From positions 372,001 to 436,000 of the forward strand of contig NZ_BMRX01000005.1 in NCBI RefSeq assembly GCF_014648855.1: a stretch of DNA of 64,000 nt, in the 5' to 3' direction. Both the position numbers and the translations under genes were made by a program. The stretch is from Streptomyces parvulus. GTDB lineage: Bacteria > Actinomycetota > Actinomycetes > Streptomycetales > Streptomycetaceae. Below the pieces are notes generated by a model that ran no database searches, was not told the origin of the DNA, and saw only the letters and a list, made by a program, of their open reading frames with translations. Positions 22,998 through 31,275 of this stretch are shown here, in pieces (position 1 is the first letter of the stretch; every line of letters begins with the position of its first letter).

Positions 22998-23582
22998 TTA
23001 TCGGGCGAGGGCGGCGCGACGGCGGTGCCGGGCGACCCGTTCGCGGTTGCCGCAGACCTCGCTGGAGCACCAGCGCCTGCGGTGCCCGCGGGAGGTGTCC
23101 ACGTAGAGGATCGGGCAGTTGTCGCCCTCGCACTGGCGCAGACCGGCCCGCGCGACCGGGTCGGTGAGCAGTTCGACGGCGTCCCGGGCGAGGGCGCCGA
23201 GCAGCGCCGCGCACTGCGGCGGGCCGGTCAGTTCGCGGGTCAGCGCGCCGTCCTCGCCGTGCACCGCGCGCGGGGCCGGGGGCGCGGCGAGCGCCAGGTC
23301 GTTGACGCGGGCCAGCGCCAGGTCGTACCGCCGGGTGCGGGGTGCCGGGCGGACGCGCACCAACCGGGCGGTCTCGCGGCGCAGTTCGCGGAAGGCGGTC
23401 AGCCAGCCGGCGTCGGCGTGGGCCAGCGGGGTGCCGGGCGGGACGAGGCCGGAGCCGGCGATCCAGGCGCGCAGCACGACCACGGAGCCGAGGCGTTCGA
23501 CGGGGTGGGTGGTGGCGATGAGGTCCAGGCAGATCCGCCCGGTGTCGAAGCGCAGCTCGTGGGGGTCGGTGGCCGTGCTCAT
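22998..23582 (-). CDS. CGNR zinc-finger (ABATE domain) protein
   Basis: The 194-residue product has the stress-linked ABATE region (GRICLDLIATTHPVERLGSV, then ELLTDPVARAGLRQC) and a C-terminal CGNR zinc finger: Cys-x4-Cys in CEGDNC and CSSEVCGNRERVARHRRR. Family members are thought to bind DNA as stress regulators. I prefer the ATG at 23582 (MSTATDPHELR) since AGGA lies eight bases upstream; the ATG at 23588 is too near it. It is monocistronic. The 508 bp upstream contain low-complexity repeats rather than an obvious operator. Confidence 0.85.
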   Translation of the reverse strand: MSTATDPHELRFDTGRICLDLIATTHPVERLGSVVVLRAWIAGSGLVPPGTPLAHADAGWLTAFRELRRETARLVRVRPAPRTRRYDLALARVNDLALAAPPAPRAVHGEDGALTRELTGPPQCAALLGALARDAVELLTDPVARAGLRQCEGDNCPILYVDTSRGHRRRWCSSEVCGNRERVARHRRRAALAR

Positions 23583-24090
23583 TGCCATGTTCCTGTCACC
23601 GCCTGGAGGTGGCCCCGCCGGGGTCCGGGCTGGGAGGGGGAGCAGGTGGACCGCTCCCTCTACAGTGCCTGCCCGCACCCGCGCCCGGAACCCCTCGTAC
23701 CGCCCCCGAACGGAGGCGCGTCCGCGCTCCCGCGCACGGGACCGCGATCGTCCCCCGCGAGGCTCTCCGACCGCACCCCCGGCCCCACACGCCCCGCGCC
23801 ACGACCGGCCGTACGCGTCTCGCCGCCAAGACCCGCCGCACTCGCCACGCCGCCGCGACCGGCCGCACTCGCCTCGCCCCCAAGACCGCAGAGCCCGCTG
23901 GCCGCACCCGCCACGCGGTACCGCGCCGGGGTGCCGCTCGAAGCCCTGCCGTCGTCATCTCGGCCCGTCGGCAGGGTCCGTCATACGGCTGTGGCCGCGC
24001 CCACCCGGCCGTGGGCCTCAGCAGGCACGCCTGGCCCACCCCTGGCGGGGCGCCGCGACGCCCGGCCCAACGCTTCCGTGCCGCCGGCCC
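23583..24090. repeat. Low-complexity intergenic stretch with degenerate repeats
   Basis: About 508 bp without a credible gene. From about 23795 to 23925 GC-rich segments recur in degenerate form, e.g. CGACCGGCCG (near 23800 and 23855), CTCGCC and CCAAGACC. Open frames on the minus strand here translate to Arg/Gly/Ala-rich repeats without family likeness. The CGNR gene promoter must be near its right-hand start, i.e. around 23590-23700. Confidence 0.5.
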
Positions 24091-25245
24091 TCACGCGTCC
24101 GTCGTGTACTTGGCGTCCGTGGCCGGGTCCAGGGCGAGGCGGTAGCCGCGTTTGACCACCGTCTGGATGAGCTTGGGGGCGCCGAGCGACGTGCGCAGGC
24201 GGGCCATGGCCGTCTCGACGGCGTGTTCGTCGCGTCCGGCGCCCGGCAGGGCGCGCAGGAGGTCCGCGCGGGAGACCACCCAGCCCGGCCGCCGGGCCAG
24301 CGTCCGCAGCAGGGACATGCCGGCGGGCGGTACGGTCCGCAGCTCCCCGTCGACGAGCACCGCGTGCCCGCGGATCTCCAGCCGGAACCCGGCGACCGGC
24401 AGGGCACGGGCCCGCGCCGGGAGTTCCCGGCACAGCACCTGCACGAGCGGCCCCAGCCGGAAGCGCTCGGGTTGGACCGTCTCGACGCCGTGCGCCTGGA
24501 GCGGCACCGCGGTGACCGGTCCGACGCAGGCCGGCAGCACGCCGTGCCCGAACGCGGCCAGCAGCTCCGGCAGCAGACCGCGCTCCTCGGCGCGCCCCAG
24601 CAGCGACGCGGCGGCGGGCGCGCTGGTGAACGTCACGGCGTCCACGCCCCGTGACACGGTGGCGTCCAGCAAGCGGTCCACGGGGCCGAGGTCCTCCGGC
24701 GGCAGCCACCGGTACACGGGCACGCCGACCACCTCCGCGCCGCCCTCCCGCAGCGCCTCCACGAACCCCGGCAGCGGCTCGCCGTGCAGCTGTACGGCGA
24801 TGCGGCGGCCGTCGACGCCCTCCTCCAGGAGCCGGTCGAGCACCTCCGCCATGGACTCCGACGACGGCGACCACCGCTCCGTCAGCCCCGCGGCCCGCAC
24901 CGCGCCCTTGACCTTCGGTCCGCGCGCCAGCAGCTCGACGGCGCCCAGCCGCTCCAGCAGGGCGTCGCCGAGCCCCCAGCCGTCGGCGGCCTCGACCCAG
25001 CCGCGGAACCCGATGGCGGTGGTGGCGACGACGACGTCCGGTGCCTGGTCGATGAGCTGCTTGGTCGCGGCCATCAGCTCGCTGTCGTCGGCGAGCGGCA
25101 CGATCCGCAGCGCCGGTGCGTGCTGGACGGCGGCACCGCGCCGCTGGAGCAGGGCGCCCAGTTCGTCGGCCCGGCGGGCGGCGGTCACGCCGACGGTGAA
25201 TCCGGCCAGCGGGCCGTGGTCAGGTCGCTGCTGTTCGTCGTCCAT
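24091..25245 (-). CDS. nnaR: HemD-OmpR fusion regulator of nitrate/nitrite assimilation (NnaR type)
   Basis: The 384-residue protein has a uroporphyrinogen-III-synthase-like domain (about 10-265: FTVGVTAARRADELGALLQR, then TTAIGFRGWVEAADGW, then AVTFTSAPAAASLLGRAEER) and a C-terminal OmpR-type winged helix (about 285-375: GMSLLRTLARRPGWVVSRAD, then HAVETAMARLRTSLGAPKLI, then VVKRGYRLAL). The fusion is the actinobacterial NnaR architecture; NnaR is under GlnR control and needed for nitrite reductase expression in S. coelicolor, as I recall. The HemD part is more likely a sensor than an enzyme. It follows the nitrate transporter gene on the same strand with a 108-bp gap, supporting the role. 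The start (ATG 25245) is the first with a family-like N terminus; longer forms to 25338 are open. Confidence 0.85.
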   Translation of the reverse strand: MDDEQQRPDHGPLAGFTVGVTAARRADELGALLQRRGAAVQHAPALRIVPLADDSELMAATKQLIDQAPDVVVATTAIGFRGWVEAADGWGLGDALLERLGAVELLARGPKVKGAVRAAGLTERWSPSSESMAEVLDRLLEEGVDGRRIAVQLHGEPLPGFVEALREGGAEVVGVPVYRWLPPEDLGPVDRLLDATVSRGVDAVTFTSAPAAASLLGRAEERGLLPELLAAFGHGVLPACVGPVTAVPLQAHGVETVQPERFRLGPLVQVLCRELPARARALPVAGFRLEIRGHAVLVDGELRTVPPAGMSLLRTLARRPGWVVSRADLLRALPGAGRDEHAVETAMARLRTSLGAPKLIQTVVKRGYRLALDPATDAKYTTDA

Positions 25246-25353
25246 CGCTCGCCGCGCTCCGATCCTCACGCCCATGTGCGTACTCGCGTGCCGGCCCGAG
25301 CCTGCCAACGGTGCGTGACGGGCTCGGTTCGGCCTCATGTCCCCAGTGTTACG

Positions 25354-26715
25354 TCACACCTCGGCGTAGTTGAGCTGGGGCTTCGGTTCCGCCTGCCCCG
25401 CCGTGCCCTCCGGCACCTGCGGCGCCGGGCGGCGAAGGTATACCGCCCATGTGACCGCGAAACACACCGCGTAGAAGGCGAGGAAGGCCACGAAGGCGCC
25501 GGTGCCCGAGCCGGAGGAGAGGAAGGACTGGCGGAAGGCGAGGTTGATGGCGACGCCGCCGAGCGCGCCCACGGCGCCGATCAGCCCCATGGAGGCACCG
25601 GAGAGCCGCCGCCCGTACGCCACCGCCGCCTCGCCCGTCAGCCCCCTGCCCAGGGCCTTGTTCTGGAAGATCCCGGGGATCATCTTGAACGTCGAGCCGT
25701 TGCCGAGCCCGCTGAGCACGAACAGGACGACGAAGACGGCGGTGAACAGCCCGAGGGACTTCGCCATGCTGGCCGCGACGAGGACGGCGGTGGCGGCGGC
25801 CATCGCGACGAAGTTCCACAGGGTGATCCGGGCGCCCCCGTACCGGTCGGCGAGCCTGCCGCCCAGCGGCCGGATCAGGGAGCCGAGCAGCGGGCCGACG
25901 AAGGTCAGGTAGGCCGCCTGGAGCGGGGTCCGCCCGAACTGGGTCTGGAGCACCTGCCCGAAGGCGAAGCTGTACCCGATGAAGGAGCCGAACGTCCCGA
26001 TGTACAGCAGCGCCATGATCCAGGTGTGCGCCTCCCGGGCGGCGTCCTTGGCGGCCCCGGTGTCGTTCTTCACCGAGGCGAGGTTGTCCATGAAGCAGGC
26101 GGCCAGGACGGCGGCCACCAGGATCAGCGGGATGTAGACGCCGAGCAGCACCCGGGGCCCGCCGCTCGCCCCGATGATCGCGAGCGCGGCCAGCTGGATC
26201 ACCGGCACGCCGATGTTCCCGCCGCCGGCGTTGAGTCCGAGCGCCCAGCCCTTGCTGCGCAGCGGGAAGAAGGCGTTGATGTTGGTCATCGAGGAGGCGA
26301 AGTTGCCGCCGCCGATACCGGCCAGCAGCCCGACCAGCAGGAAGGTCGAGAAGGAGGTCCCCGGCTCCATCACCGCGAAGGCCGCGACGGTCGGCACGAG
26401 CAGGAGCCCGGCGGAGACGACGGTCCAGTTCCGCCCGCCGAAGACGGCGACGGCGAAGGTGTAGGGCACCCGCACCACGGCGCCGACGAGGGTGACCACG
26501 GACGTCAGCAGGAACTTGTCGGCGGGGCTCAGCCCGTACTCCGGGCCCATGAAGAGCACCAGCACGGACCAGAGCGTCCAGACGGAGAACCCGATGTGCT
26601 CGGAGAGCACGGAGAAGAACAGGTTCCGCCGGGCGGTCCGCTCCCCCGTCTCCTTCCAGAAGGTCTCGTTCTCCGGATCCCAGTACTCGATCCAGCGGCC
26701 GCCTGGGAAAGTCAT
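25354..26715 (-). CDS. narK: Nitrate/nitrite MFS transporter NarK
   Basis: The 453-residue product has twelve membrane segments and the nitrate-porter signature, here GIGGGNFASSMTNINAFFPL followed by GLNAGGGNIGVPVIQLAAL. A second Gly-rich motif is in the C-terminal half (FVLSGLGNGSTFKMIPGIF). An N-terminal stretch (GGRWIEYWDPENETFWKETG) is typical of the NarK2/NarU group in actinobacteria. It exchanges or takes up nitrate and nitrite at the cytoplasmic membrane. GGAGG stands four bases before the ATG. Its neighbour is the NnaR-type regulator, the same pairing as Rv0261c-Rv0260c in Mycobacterium tuberculosis. Confidence 0.93.
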   Translation of the reverse strand: MTFPGGRWIEYWDPENETFWKETGERTARRNLFFSVLSEHIGFSVWTLWSVLVLFMGPEYGLSPADKFLLTSVVTLVGAVVRVPYTFAVAVFGGRNWTVVSAGLLLVPTVAAFAVMEPGTSFSTFLLVGLLAGIGGGNFASSMTNINAFFPLRSKGWALGLNAGGGNIGVPVIQLAALAIIGASGGPRVLLGVYIPLILVAAVLAACFMDNLASVKNDTGAAKDAAREAHTWIMALLYIGTFGSFIGYSFAFGQVLQTQFGRTPLQAAYLTFVGPLLGSLIRPLGGRLADRYGGARITLWNFVAMAAATAVLVAASMAKSLGLFTAVFVVLFVLSGLGNGSTFKMIPGIFQNKALGRGLTGEAAVAYGRRLSGASMGLIGAVGALGGVAINLAFRQSFLSSGSGTGAFVAFLAFYAVCFAVTWAVYLRRPAPQVPEGTAGQAEPKPQLNYAEV

Positions 26716-26850
26716 GACGCCTCCACGGTGCTCCACAGCTCGGTCGCCCCGAAGGTAGGCAGGACGCGTTTCGGGCCGGTGGGGCTGCGGATGACCGCGA
26801 GGGAACGTCGCTCTCACCCGGCACCGACGCCGGATGAGAGGTCGCGCCGG

Positions 26851-27687
26851 TCAGCCCTGGGGGTTCCGGGGCTGCCAGTGGGGGTTCTGCTGCGGGTGGG
26901 GGTGGGGCTGGGGGGCGTACGGCTGCTGCGGGGGCGCGTACGCCTGCTGGTGGTACGGCTGCGGCTGCGGCGCGTACGCCTGCTGGGGATACGCCTGCGG
27001 CTGCGGCGCGTACGGCTGGTGCTGGGGGTACGCCTGCTGCTGGGGCTGGGCGTACTGGACGGGGGCCGGCGTGCCGTAGCCGCCGGGCGTGCCGTAGCCG
27101 CCGGGCGGCAGGTAGCGCACGCGGCCGGTCTCGTCGGCCACGGGTGCGAACCCGGCGGCCGCCAGCCGGGCCGCGAACTTCGCGTTGCGCCTGCGGGTGA
27201 TCAGGAAGCCCACGCCCAGCAGGGCCAGGACGAGCAGCCAGACCACCGCGGCCACCTCGAAGTCGTCGGAGGAGCCGCCCGCGCGGTAGGCCAGGACCAC
27301 GCAGCCGACGGTGACGCCGAGCGCGCCGTATCCCATCCGTTTCTCGGCGCTCTTGCCGGTGAGGTCGAAGTTGATGCGGGCCTTGAGGAGTTCGAAGGCG
27401 TCGGGGACGAGCGGCGGCACCGAGACCCCGTCGCCCGCGTTCGGGTACTGCGCCCAGTTCTGCGCGGCGCGGGCGCGGGCCTGCGGACTCGGGTCGGGCA
27501 CGAGCAGCATCGTGAGCGAGCCGTTGGTCCCGCCGCCCTGGCGGACGTCGGCGTACTCGTAACCGAACTGCTGGGCCACGAAGGCGAGCCTGGCGAGTTT
27601 CTTCACGGACGCCATCGGACTGGTGAGCTGGACCGGTTCGCCGCTCGCCATCAACCGCAGCATCTTCTGCGTCTGCCGCTTGCTCAT
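26851..27687 (-). CDS. Hypothetical membrane protein with a QPYAP-rich tail
   Basis: The 278-residue product (MSKRQTQKMLRLMASGEPVQ) has a soluble N-terminal part (1-115), two close membrane helices (about GALGVTVGCVVLAYRAG and VAAVVWLLVLALLGVGFLIT), a short basic loop and a C-terminal 75 residues of Tyr/Gln/Pro repeats (YAPQPQ, AYPQ, QQAYAP). The repeat tail is probably disordered. I do not recognise a family with a known role. It stands alone between narK and the exopolysaccharide operon, on the same strand; GGAG precedes the ATG. Confidence 0.78.
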   Translation of the reverse strand: MSKRQTQKMLRLMASGEPVQLTSPMASVKKLARLAFVAQQFGYEYADVRQGGGTNGSLTMLLVPDPSPQARARAAQNWAQYPNAGDGVSVPPLVPDAFELLKARINFDLTGKSAEKRMGYGALGVTVGCVVLAYRAGGSSDDFEVAAVVWLLVLALLGVGFLITRRRNAKFAARLAAAGFAPVADETGRVRYLPPGGYGTPGGYGTPAPVQYAQPQQQAYPQHQPYAPQPQAYPQQAYAPQPQPYHQQAYAPPQQPYAPQPHPHPQQNPHWQPRNPQG

Positions 27688-27769
27688 CGGGCCTGCTCCC
27701 CCTGACCGGCTCACGCCACTCTGTTCACTTGCGCAACCGGGGCAGTCTCGCACGCCGCCATGGCGGCCG

Positions 27770-29074
27770 TCAGCCCCGGTGGGCCGCCCGTGACCTCGGC
27801 CGCCCGCGCGCCGCCTTCCCTCCACCGTCCGGCCAGAGTTGCGGCTTGCGCTTGGCGGCCACGTCCTCCATCCAGCCGAACCAGACGACGCAGCTGCCGA
27901 TCAGCAGCCAGGCGAGGACCAGGACCGGCCAGGGGCTCTCCAGAAGCCAGGTGAAGTGCTCGTACATGACGTCGAAGCCCCAGAGCTGGTCCCAGATGGT
28001 GGCGGCGATCAGGATGCACACGTTGTGCCACAGGTAGATCGTCACCGCCCGGGAGTTGAGCAGGGTGACCACCCGGTCCCAGCGGCGCAGCCGGCGCGGC
28101 CACTCGGACCAGGACGGGCTGACGTGCAGGAGCAGCAGCACCGTCGCGAAGGACCAGACGGCCTGGGCGAAGGGGATGGAGTCCAGGTCGTACCCGGTCT
28201 TGAAGCCCTCCCCGAAGGCGTACCAGAGGCCGAGCGCACCGATCAGCGGGGCGACCGACGGGACGACGTAGCGCGGGAGCCGCTTCAGGACGCCCTCCTG
28301 GTGGGCCATGCCCAGGATCCAGCAGGCGCCGAAGGTGCTGAAGTCGGTGAGGGCGGAGGGGATCCGCTCGCCCGGCAGTTCCAGGTAGCCGAACTGGAAG
28401 GCGGCCGAGAGCGCGATCGGCGCCAGGATCGTCGGCCAGGGCAGGGCACGCAGCGCGCGCAGCAGCAGCGGGGAGAGCAGGACGTACCAGAGGTAGGCGC
28501 GGATGTACCAGAGCGGTCCGGCGAGGTCCGAGGCCCAGTTGTCGCCCAGCAGCCCGTGAATGCCGGACAGCCCCTCGGCGTACGGCGGGTCGCTCAGCGG
28601 CAGGATCCAGAAGGTGAGGTGGAGCCACCACCAGCCGGGGTGCCCGTCGTCGTTCGGCCCCCAGCCCTGGAGCAGCATGCCGGTCACGCCGACGGCGCCG
28701 AGCAGCCACAGCGGCGGCAGCAGGCGGCGCATGCGGCCGCGGACGACCTGCACGGCGGGGCGCTTGAGGGAGCGGGCCATCAGGTTGCCGGCCAGGGCGA
28801 ACATCACGCCCATGGACGGGAAGACCACGGGCAGCCACGCCCAGCCCGTCAGGTGGTAGAGCACCACGCGGAAGAGCGCCACGGCCCGCAGCAGGTCGAA
28901 GTAGCGGTCCCGGACGGGCCCCCGCCGGGCCTGCTTCTGCTGGGGCATCACCGGCGGGGCGGCGTCCGCGCCGACGGGCGCGTAGGGGGGCGGTGCGGTC
29001 ACGTACGGGGCTTTCCGGGGCGGGGCGGTCGGGTCGTCGAGGAACGGAGCCGGGTCGTAGGGCGGGGTGGTCAT
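27770..29074 (-). CDS. matA: Membrane acyltransferase (acyltransferase-3 family), MatA-like
   Basis: The 434-residue protein has a Pro-rich cytoplasmic N terminus and about ten membrane helices, starting RDRYFDLLRAVALFRVVLYH, where the R...H pair is the family's active-site pattern. Others follow, e.g. GPLWYIRAYLWYVLLSPLLL and NSRAVTIYLWHNVCILIAAT. Acyltransferase-3 proteins add acetyl or other acyl groups to exported polysaccharides. The ATG at 29074 overlaps the stop of the deacetylase-glycosyltransferase gene (ATGA). Position and neighbours match matA (SCO2962) of Streptomyces, which with matB makes a poly-GlcNAc-like polymer that glues hyphae into pellets; the name is from recall. Confidence 0.85.
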   Translation of the reverse strand: MTTPPYDPAPFLDDPTAPPRKAPYVTAPPPYAPVGADAAPPVMPQQKQARRGPVRDRYFDLLRAVALFRVVLYHLTGWAWLPVVFPSMGVMFALAGNLMARSLKRPAVQVVRGRMRRLLPPLWLLGAVGVTGMLLQGWGPNDDGHPGWWWLHLTFWILPLSDPPYAEGLSGIHGLLGDNWASDLAGPLWYIRAYLWYVLLSPLLLRALRALPWPTILAPIALSAAFQFGYLELPGERIPSALTDFSTFGACWILGMAHQEGVLKRLPRYVVPSVAPLIGALGLWYAFGEGFKTGYDLDSIPFAQAVWSFATVLLLLHVSPSWSEWPRRLRRWDRVVTLLNSRAVTIYLWHNVCILIAATIWDQLWGFDVMYEHFTWLLESPWPVLVLAWLLIGSCVVWFGWMEDVAAKRKPQLWPDGGGKAARGRPRSRAAHRG

Positions 29075-31275
29075 CCGACCGGCCTCCCGTCCATGGCGCG
29101 GGAGCGCGGGGCGGGTACGCCGGGGGCCCCGCCGCCGGGCGGCGCGGACACGCCGCCGCTGCGGCGCAGCTTCTGCCAGCGCAGCCGGCCGCCGGTGAGG
29201 GCGGTGATCCAGGACTGGAGCAGCACCACGTACATGATCTGGCGGTAGAGGATCTGCTGGAGCGGCAGCGAGATGAGCGGGGTCAGCCGCTCCCGGTCCA
29301 GCCGGAAGGCGTAGGCCGCGCAGACCGCCTGGATGGCCAGGACGCCCAGCCAGGCGACGATCGTCTTCTGCGTCGGGCCGAAGACGATGCCGTAGAGCAG
29401 GAACACGTCGATCAGCGGGGCGAGCAGCGGGGCCAGCACCATGAAGAGGGAGACGAAGGGCAGGCCCACGCGGCCGAAGCGGCCGGACGGGCCCTTCTCG
29501 ATCACCGCGCGGCGGTGCTTCCAGATGGCCTGCATGGTGCCGTACGACCAGCGGTAGCGCTGGGACCACAGCTGGCTGACGGACTCCGGGGCCTCGGTCC
29601 AGGCGCGGGCGTTCTCGGCGTAGACCACGCGCCAGCCGGCCCGGTGCAGCGCCATGGTGACGTCGGTGTCCTCGGCGAGCGTGTCGTCGCTCATGCCGCC
29701 GATGGGCGCGAGGGCGGAGCGGCGGAAGGCGCCGACGGCTCCGGGGATGGTCGGCATGCAGCCGAGGATGTCGTACATCCTGCGGTCCAGGTTGAAGCCC
29801 ATCACGTACTCGATGTGCTGCCAGGCGCCGATGAGGCTGTCCTTGTTGCCGACCTTCGCGTTGCCCGCCACGGCGCCCACCCTCGGGTCGCCGAAGGGCT
29901 GGACGAGTTCGCGGACGGTGGAGGGTTCGAAGACGGTGTCGCCGTCCATCATCACGACGATGTCGTACCGGGCGTTGGCCAGGCCCCGGTTGAGGGCGGC
30001 GGGCTTGCCCGCGTTGAGCTGGCGGATGACCCGGACGCCCGGCAGGCCGAGGCCCTCGACGATGCGGGCGGTGCCGTCGGTGGAGCCGTCGTCGATGACG
30101 ATGATCTCGATCGGGTGGTCGCTCTCCATGAGCGAACGGACCGTGTTCTCGATGCACTTGGCCTCGTTGTACGCCGGGACCAGCACCGTCACCGGTCCGG
30201 TGACCGCGGGCCCCCAGCCGAAGCCCTTGCGGCGGACCCGGCGGGCGTGGACGCCGGAGAGCAGCAGCATCAGCACGAACCGGCCGATGACCAGGGTGCC
30301 GATGATCGCCAGGCCGACCACCAGGACGTCGGTGAGCTTCTCCGAGGCCTGGACGAGGAAGACCCAGGCCTTGCCCTTCCACAGTTCGGCGCCGGTGACC
30401 GGGCTCATGGCGCTGGGCGCGTCCAGGGCCTCGGTGAGGTTGGCGAACCGGTAGCCCTTCTCCTTGAGGTCGGGCAGGAACCGGTCGAGGGCCTGCACGG
30501 TCTGGTGGCGGTCGCCGCCGGAGTCGTGCATCAGGACGATGGCGCCCTTGCCGCCCTCGGGGGTGGCCCGGCGGATGATCTCCCCGACGCCGGGCTTCTT
30601 CCAGTCCTCGCTGTCCGTGTTGTTGACGACCGTGATGTAGCCGCGGCTGCCTATGTACTCGGTGACCGGCCAGGACTTGTCGTCCATGGCGTCGGCGAAG
30701 GAGGAGTAGGGCGGGCGGAAGAGCGAGGTGCGCACGCCGGCCGCGCCGGTGATCGCCAGCTGGTTCTGCGACAGCTCCCAGTCGATGCGCTTCTTGGACT
30801 GGAAGGAGAGGTCGGGGTGGTTGAAGGTGTGCAGGCCGACCTCGTGGCCCTCGTCGACCATGCGCTGGACGAGGTCCGGGTAGCGGGAGGCCATGGTGCC
30901 GGTCACGAAGAAGACCGCGTGCGCGTCGTGCTTCTTCAGCACGTCCAGCACCCTCGGGGTCCAGGTCGGGTCCGGGCCGTCGTCGAAGGTGAGGACGAGC
31001 CGGTGGTCGGGGACGCTCAGGCTCTCGGTGCGGCCGCCCCGGACGTCGATGACCGGGCCGCCCTCCAGGATCTTCTCGGGCACGTGCGTGGTGGGCGCGG
31101 GGGCCTGGACGCGGTGGTCGGCGAGTATCTCGCTGTGCACGTAGCCGCGCAGCATGAGCATCGCGGCCAGGGCGACCAGCAGGAGCAGGGGCAGCAGCAG
31201 GCGCAGGGGCAGGCGGCGGCGGGACACCGCACGGGCGCTGCGCGCGGCCCCGTGACGGCGGGTGCGGGATGCCAT
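29071..31275 (-). CDS. matB: Polysaccharide deacetylase-GT2 synthase fusion, MatB-like
   Basis: The 734-residue protein has an N-terminal membrane anchor (LLLPLLLLVALAAMLMLRG), an extracellular NodB deacetylase domain (about 85-310: LVLTFDDGPDPTWTP, HTFNHPDLS metal His pair, RPPYSSFADAMDD), then a membrane helix and a cytoplasmic GT2 domain (about 365-610: VLVPAYNEAKCIENTVRSLM, DDGSTDG, MDGDTVF, EDTDVT, QRYRWSYG, the QxxRW of processive synthases), and further C-terminal helices. One polypeptide can thus build a beta-linked N-acetylglucosamine polymer and deacetylate it outside. It corresponds to matB (SCO2963). The ATG at 31275 overlaps the upstream stop (TGATG). Confidence 0.9.
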   Translation of the reverse strand: MASRTRRHGAARSARAVSRRRLPLRLLLPLLLLVALAAMLMLRGYVHSEILADHRVQAPAPTTHVPEKILEGGPVIDVRGGRTESLSVPDHRLVLTFDDGPDPTWTPRVLDVLKKHDAHAVFFVTGTMASRYPDLVQRMVDEGHEVGLHTFNHPDLSFQSKKRIDWELSQNQLAITGAAGVRTSLFRPPYSSFADAMDDKSWPVTEYIGSRGYITVVNNTDSEDWKKPGVGEIIRRATPEGGKGAIVLMHDSGGDRHQTVQALDRFLPDLKEKGYRFANLTEALDAPSAMSPVTGAELWKGKAWVFLVQASEKLTDVLVVGLAIIGTLVIGRFVLMLLLSGVHARRVRRKGFGWGPAVTGPVTVLVPAYNEAKCIENTVRSLMESDHPIEIIVIDDGSTDGTARIVEGLGLPGVRVIRQLNAGKPAALNRGLANARYDIVVMMDGDTVFEPSTVRELVQPFGDPRVGAVAGNAKVGNKDSLIGAWQHIEYVMGFNLDRRMYDILGCMPTIPGAVGAFRRSALAPIGGMSDDTLAEDTDVTMALHRAGWRVVYAENARAWTEAPESVSQLWSQRYRWSYGTMQAIWKHRRAVIEKGPSGRFGRVGLPFVSLFMVLAPLLAPLIDVFLLYGIVFGPTQKTIVAWLGVLAIQAVCAAYAFRLDRERLTPLISLPLQQILYRQIMYVVLLQSWITALTGGRLRWQKLRRSGGVSAPPGGGAPGVPAPRSRAMDGRPVG

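Noticed and set aside
23660..23914. Gly/Ala-rich 84-residue minus-strand frame
   Set aside because: Composition follows DNA repeats; no ribosome site and no family.
26730..26850. GlnR box before narK
   Set aside because: A GAAAC half-site is present, but no partner at the right spacing.
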